Below, in pieces: positions 60,823-64,000 of a stretch of 64,000 bases of DNA. Positions within the stretch are counted from its first letter, which is position 1, and the number at the start of each line of letters is the position of its first letter. Source of the stretch: an uncultured Winogradskyella sp. GTDB lineage: Bacteria; Bacteroidota; Bacteroidia; Flavobacteriales; Flavobacteriaceae. The stretch is from NCBI RefSeq assembly GCF_947496485.1, contig NZ_CANMCZ010000001.1, forward strand, positions 987,596-1,051,595, read 5' to 3'. The notes under the pieces were generated by a model. It saw only the letters and a list, made by a program, of their open reading frames with translations. It was not told the DNA's origin and did no database searches. Position numbers and translations under genes: made by a program.

Positions 60823-61674
60823 TTAATTTAAAGCGATATTATCTATTAGTCTTATATCGCCTGCATATACAGCTATAAATGCTCTATATGACTTTTTTGT
60901 TGATTTCCTTTTTACTGGTTTTAAGGTTTCTATATCTGCAATTATAAAATACTCTAACTCTAAGAGCGACTGTTTTTTAAATTGCTTTTCAACCCATTCC
61001 GTAACATATTTAGCACTTTTTGTGCCAAACTTTACTTTGGCAGATTTTAGTGTTTTATATATAAAAGGCGCAACAGTTCTATGTTGTGGTGTCAGTCTAG
61101 TATTTCTAGAACTCATTGCTAAACCATCTTCAGCTCTATGTATCTTACAACCAACTATTTTAACTGGGATATGGTTTAATTCTACAAGCTTCTTAATGAT
61201 TTGTAATTGCTGAAAATCTTTTTCACCAAAGTAAGCACTATCTGGTTTTACAATTTCTAGCAAGCGTCTTACTATAGTGCCAACACCATCAAAGTGTCCA
61301 TCCCTAAAAGCACCTTCCATTTCGTACTCTAAACCATCAAAGGTGAAGGATTGTGATTTAATTTTATCACCATAGATATCTTTAACAGTAGGAGCATAAA
61401 CGATAATTGTTTTTCTACTTAGCGTTTTCAGCAGTGCAACATCAGCTTCTAAGGTTCTTGGGTATTTAACTAAATCTTCTTTATTATCAAACTGAGTAGG
61501 ATTAACAAAAATGCTAACAACCACAACATCATTTTCACTTAACCCTTTATTAACCAGAGATAAATGACCATTATGTAGCGCTCCCATGGTTGGCACAAAA
61601 CCAATAGTATTGCCATTGGTCTTTAAACCATCAATATGGTTTGATAATTCGGTTTTATTGTGAAATTTTTTCAA
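60823..61674 (-). CDS. panC: Pantothenate synthetase
   Basis: 283 residues. HIGH-type signature [12 protein letters not shown] near residue 30, the [13 protein letters not shown] motif, and the KMSKS-like SSRNTRLT loop; the enzyme joins pantoate and beta-alanine with ATP. First gene of the minus-strand group panC, panD and the YbhN gene. A good promoter (61700-61732) is present upstream. Start ATG at 61674. Confidence 0.97.
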   Translation of the reverse strand: MKKFHNKTELSNHIDGLKTNGNTIGFVPTMGALHNGHLSLVNKGLSENDVVVVSIFVNPTQFDNKEDLVKYPRTLEADVALLKTLSRKTIIVYAPTVKDIYGDKIKSQSFTFDGLEYEMEGAFRDGHFDGVGTIVRRLLEIVKPDSAYFGEKDFQQLQIIKKLVELNHIPVKIVGCKIHRAEDGLAMSSRNTRLTPQHRTVAPFIYKTLKSAKVKFGTKSAKYVTEWVEKQFKKQSLLELEYFIIADIETLKPVKRKSTKKSYRAFIAVYAGDIRLIDNIALN

Positions 61675-61699
61675 TACTCTAACAAAAAATTAACGCGTG

Positions 61700-61732
61700 C
61701 AAACATAATATAATACTAGCAATCTGCCCAAA
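61700..61732 (-). promoter_or_regulatory. Promoter of panC
   Basis: On the minus strand TTTG (61729-61732) and TATGTTTG (61700-61707), spacer 21. The ATG is 26 bases past the -7 box. Faces the opposite promoter at 61739-61746, whose gene starts at 61785. Confidence 0.6.
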
Positions 61733-61738
61733 ATTTTG

Positions 61739-61746
61739 TAATTTTG
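61739..61746 (+). promoter_or_regulatory. Likely promoter -7 box of the starch-synthase-like gene
   Basis: TAATTTTG fits TAnnTTTG, 38 bases before the ATG at 61785. The upstream TTG box is not clear. Confidence 0.45.
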
Positions 61747-61784
61747 CATGTTTTTTACTTTTAATTTTCAAAAGCAGCAGATTT

Positions 61785-62597
61785 ATGAAAGATAAACGAA
61801 TATTGTATGTGTCCTCGGAAGTTGTACCATATTTACCAGAAACTGAGATTTCTTCAATGTCATTTGAAGCTCCGAGAATGGTAAACAAACAAGGAGGTCA
61901 GATTCGAATATTTATGCCTCGCTTTGGTAATATTAATGAAAGAAGGCATCAATTACATGAAGTAATAAGGCTTTCTGGTATTAATTTAGTTATTAACGAT
62001 TTAGATATGCCATTGATTATAAAGGTGGCATCTATTCCTAAAGAACGCATTCAGGTTTATTTTATAGATAATGAAGATTATTTTAAAAGAAAAGCTACAT
62101 TAACTGATGAGGATGGGAAATTGTTTTCAGATAATGACGAGCGTGCTATTTTCTTTGCTAAAGGAGTTATAGAAACTGTTAAAAAATTAAATTGGGCACC
62201 AGACATTATTCATGTCAACGGTTGGTTGGCATCCTTGCTGCCATTGTATTTGAAAGAATTTTATAAAACTGAACCTTTATTTACTGAAAGTAAAATTGTG
62301 ACTTCTGTATACAATCAAAGCTTTGAAGGCACGTTAGATAAAGACATGCTAAATAAAGTTAGTTTTGATGGTATAAATACTGAAGCAACTAAGCCTTTAG
62401 AGAAACCAGACTATACTAATTTAATGAAAATCGCAATCGATAATTCTGATGCCGTAATTAGAGGATCTGAAGAATTACCTAAAGAGTTGGATACTTATAT
62501 AAATGAACTAAAAAAACCTGTTTTAGATTTCCATTCTATTGAAGAATTTGCTGATCCATACACAGAGTTTTATACTAATGCTGTTCTTAACAGTTAA
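61785..62597 (+). CDS. Half-length glycogen/starch-synthase-like protein without substrate loop
   Basis: 270 residues. The sequence follows the N-terminal domain of GT5 glycogen/starch synthases (ILYVSSEVVPYLPE, then GGQIRIFMPRFGNINERRHQLHEV, then APDIIHVNGWLASLLPLYLK). Full enzymes have about 480 residues and a second Rossmann domain, which is absent here. The nucleotide-sugar loop KxGGL near residue 19 reads TEISSMSF, so substrate binding is unlikely. Such short proteins occur next to DUF4270 genes in flavobacteria, and the pair is co-oriented here with nine bases between. Function unknown. Divergent from panC. Confidence 0.85.
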   Translation: MKDKRILYVSSEVVPYLPETEISSMSFEAPRMVNKQGGQIRIFMPRFGNINERRHQLHEVIRLSGINLVINDLDMPLIIKVASIPKERIQVYFIDNEDYFKRKATLTDEDGKLFSDNDERAIFFAKGVIETVKKLNWAPDIIHVNGWLASLLPLYLKEFYKTEPLFTESKIVTSVYNQSFEGTLDKDMLNKVSFDGINTEATKPLEKPDYTNLMKIAIDNSDAVIRGSEELPKELDTYINELKKPVLDFHSIEEFADPYTEFYTNAVLNS

Positions 62598-62605
62598 TTT
62601 TACCT

Positions 62606-64000
62606 ATGAAAAATAAAAAAATTGCCCTACAAATTATGGCAATGAGCTTAATACTATTAAGTTTTATTGCATGCGATGAAGAGTTTGCAACTTTAGAGTC
62701 TGATATCATCAATGAAGAAAATGCAATGAATTTTGACATTCTTTCTCAACAATATGATATCATTACCTATACCCAAGTACTCGGACCTGTACAAACCGAT
62801 GGACTTGCGCTTAACTCGCTAGGTATTTATGATGACTCATATGGTAGAACCACTTCTAGTATTTTAACTCAGCTTAACGCATCAAGTTATGATCCTACTT
62901 TTGGAGAACAAGTTGCTATTGACTCGGTAGTATTAACGATACCATATTTTAGTTCAATATCAGAAATTGATGATGATAATATCATAACTTATAATATAGA
63001 TTCAGTAATCGGTAGAGAGCCTATAAAACTAAGGTTATTTGAAAGTAATTATTTTATCAGAGACTTTGATCCTAATGGAGAGTTTAATGACAATCAAAAC
63101 TATTATTCAAACATGTCTGCATCAACAACCGAAACGATTTCTAATGGTGCTTTAGAAAGTACAGAAATTGGCTTTGTAGAATATGATGAAGATGGCAATA
63201 TAACACCCATTGATAATATTATTCAAATCAGCGAAGAAGGCTATACACTGACTGAACCAGATAATGATGATGATGACACTGAGCCTCAAGTTTTACAAAG
63301 GTTATCACCAGGAATTAGAGTTAAGCTAGATACTACTTTTTGGAGAAATAAAATTATTGATAAAGAAGGAGAACCGGTATTGAGTAGTCAAAATAATTTT
63401 TCTGAATATTTCAGAGGGCTTTATTTTAAAGCTGAACCTATAAATGATAAGGGAAGCTTTTTGATTTCAAATTTGGCATCAGAAGTATGTAATGTCACTA
63501 TATATTACACAAGTTTAACGGCTTCTACGACTGATGACGCCGATGCAACTGAACAGAATACATTTGTAATGACTTTTGGACCAAACAGAATTAACTTTAT
63601 GGATAATAACTTTACTAATCCAATAGAGAATGGTAATTCTGAAACAGGAGATAGCAGACTATATTTAAAGGGTGGTGAGGGCTCATTATCAAGAATAAAG
63701 CTTTTTAATGGAGATGACATTGATGAAGATAATGACACATTTAATAGTTTTGAAACATTTAAAAACGCATTTGTAGAAACTGATGAGGATGGCAACTTTG
63801 TGAGATCTAAACGTTTAATTAATGAAGCTAATTTAGTTTTTTATGTAGATCAAGATGCAGTTGAAACTCCGACAAACATGCAAGATGGCGAACCTAATCG
63901 CATTTATTTGTATGAAATAGAGAATAAAGCACCGTTAATCGATTTTGATATCGATATAACAAATAGTAGTTTACCTTCGTTTTCCAAATTTAATCATCTT
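62606..64000 (+). CDS. DUF4270 lipoprotein, N-terminal part (3' end outside window)
   Basis: The frame opens at the ATG 62606 and is still open at 64000 (465 codons). The protein starts MKNKKIALQIMAMSLILLSF with a lipobox IACDEE (Cys22), and has the DUF4270 stretch LGIYDDSYGRTTSSILTQLN and VVLTIPYF-like SVVLTIPYFSS. Such proteins are secreted or outer-membrane lipoproteins of Bacteroidota with no set function. It lies 9 bases after the short starch-synthase-like gene, so the two are probably in one unit. Confidence 0.85.
   Translation, partial: MKNKKIALQIMAMSLILLSFIACDEEFATLESDIINEENAMNFDILSQQYDIITYTQVLGPVQTDGLALNSLGIYDDSYGRTTSSILTQLNASSYDPTFGEQVAIDSVVLTIPYFSSISEIDDDNIITYNIDSVIGREPIKLRLFESNYFIRDFDPNGEFNDNQNYYSNMSASTTETISNGALESTEIGFVEYDEDGNITPIDNIIQISEEGYTLTEPDNDDDDTEPQVLQRLSPGIRVKLDTTFWRNKIIDKEGEPVLSSQNNFSEYFRGLYFKAEPINDKGSFLISNLASEVCNVTIYYTSLTASTTDDADATEQNTFVMTFGPNRINFMDNNFTNPIENGNSETGDSRLYLKGGEGSLSRIKLFNGDDIDEDNDTFNSFETFKNAFVETDEDGNFVRSKRLINEANLVFYVDQDAVETPTNMQDGEPNRIYLYEIENKAPLIDFDIDITNSSLPSFSKFNHL

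Noticed and set aside
1-64000. tRNA, rRNA, CRISPR arrays, phage or insertion-sequence genes
   Set aside because: Reading both strands gave no cloverleaf-type tRNA ends, no regular spaced repeats and no transposase or integrase frame.

Overview
The window is about 64 kb of AT-rich DNA from a marine-type member of the Flavobacteriaceae (Bacteroidota). The evidence is the gliding genes gldE-gldD, two TonB-dependent receptors, DUF4270, DUF3127 and CCC-motif proteins, promoters of the Bacteroidota form TAnnTTTG with a TTG/TTTG box upstream, and A-rich start regions instead of Shine-Dalgarno sequences. Olleya, Winogradskyella, Psychroserpens or Lacinutrix-like relatives fit, but the genus cannot be fixed by eye. 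No rRNA, tRNA, CRISPR array, prophage or insertion sequence was seen. The window looks like core chromosome with some accessory surface genes.

Layout. 0-5 kb: end of a DUF4301 gene, ribosome-rescue factor arfB, a TPP riboswitch controlling a TonB-dependent receptor, a degenerate Rieske-like lipoprotein, greA with a two-hairpin leader, and a HIT protein. 5-10 kb: a sensor kinase, flavin reductase, DUF3127, a candidate small RNA, aat, tag and a thioredoxin-fold protein. 10.5-14.1 kb (minus): ftsX, DUF3098, uppP, truB and a TonB-like protein. 14-19.5 kb (plus): leuS, SemiSWEET, ald and a zinc peptidase. 19.8-22.2 kb: an unlisted 35-residue basic ORF with its own promoter and terminator, then rng, a 29-residue ribosome-type peptide and an HU gene (minus). 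22.3-25.8 kb (plus): mutY, ssb, gldE, gldD. 25.8-30.2 kb (minus): a TonB-dependent receptor with a partner lipoprotein. 30.3-38.2 kb (minus): pgi, an M23 peptidase, tryptophan dioxygenase and DUF3108, then hppD, a CCC-motif protein and hmgA, so aromatic amino-acid breakdown is grouped here. 38.4-44.9 kb (minus): a GH3 glucosidase, a patatin-Omp85 protein and uvrC. 45-49.4 kb (plus): rimK, an AstE/AspA enzyme, formyl-THF cycloligase and a kinase/response-regulator pair. 49.4-56.8 kb (minus): lspA, a DUF4097-like protein, a DksA-like protein, ileS, a Crp/Fnr regulator and radA. 57-61.7 kb (minus): two tandem alpha/beta-hydrolase-fold paralogues, a YbhN-type membrane protein, panD and panC. 61.8-64 kb (plus): a half-length glycogen-synthase-like protein and a DUF4270 lipoprotein that runs off the window.

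Most genes are housekeeping (translation, envelope, repair, cofactors). The most interesting items are: the tandem hydrolase-fold paralogues in which Asp replaces the nucleophile Ser; the 35-residue ORF at 19837; a possible minus-strand small RNA near 8.4 kb; the riboswitch-controlled receptor; the Rieske-fold lipoprotein that has lost cluster ligands; the starch-synthase domain without its substrate loop; and the DUF3127 protein that carries an SSB-type C-terminal tip. I found no clear multi-gene system that is wholly new. All calls come from reading the sequence, without database searches.
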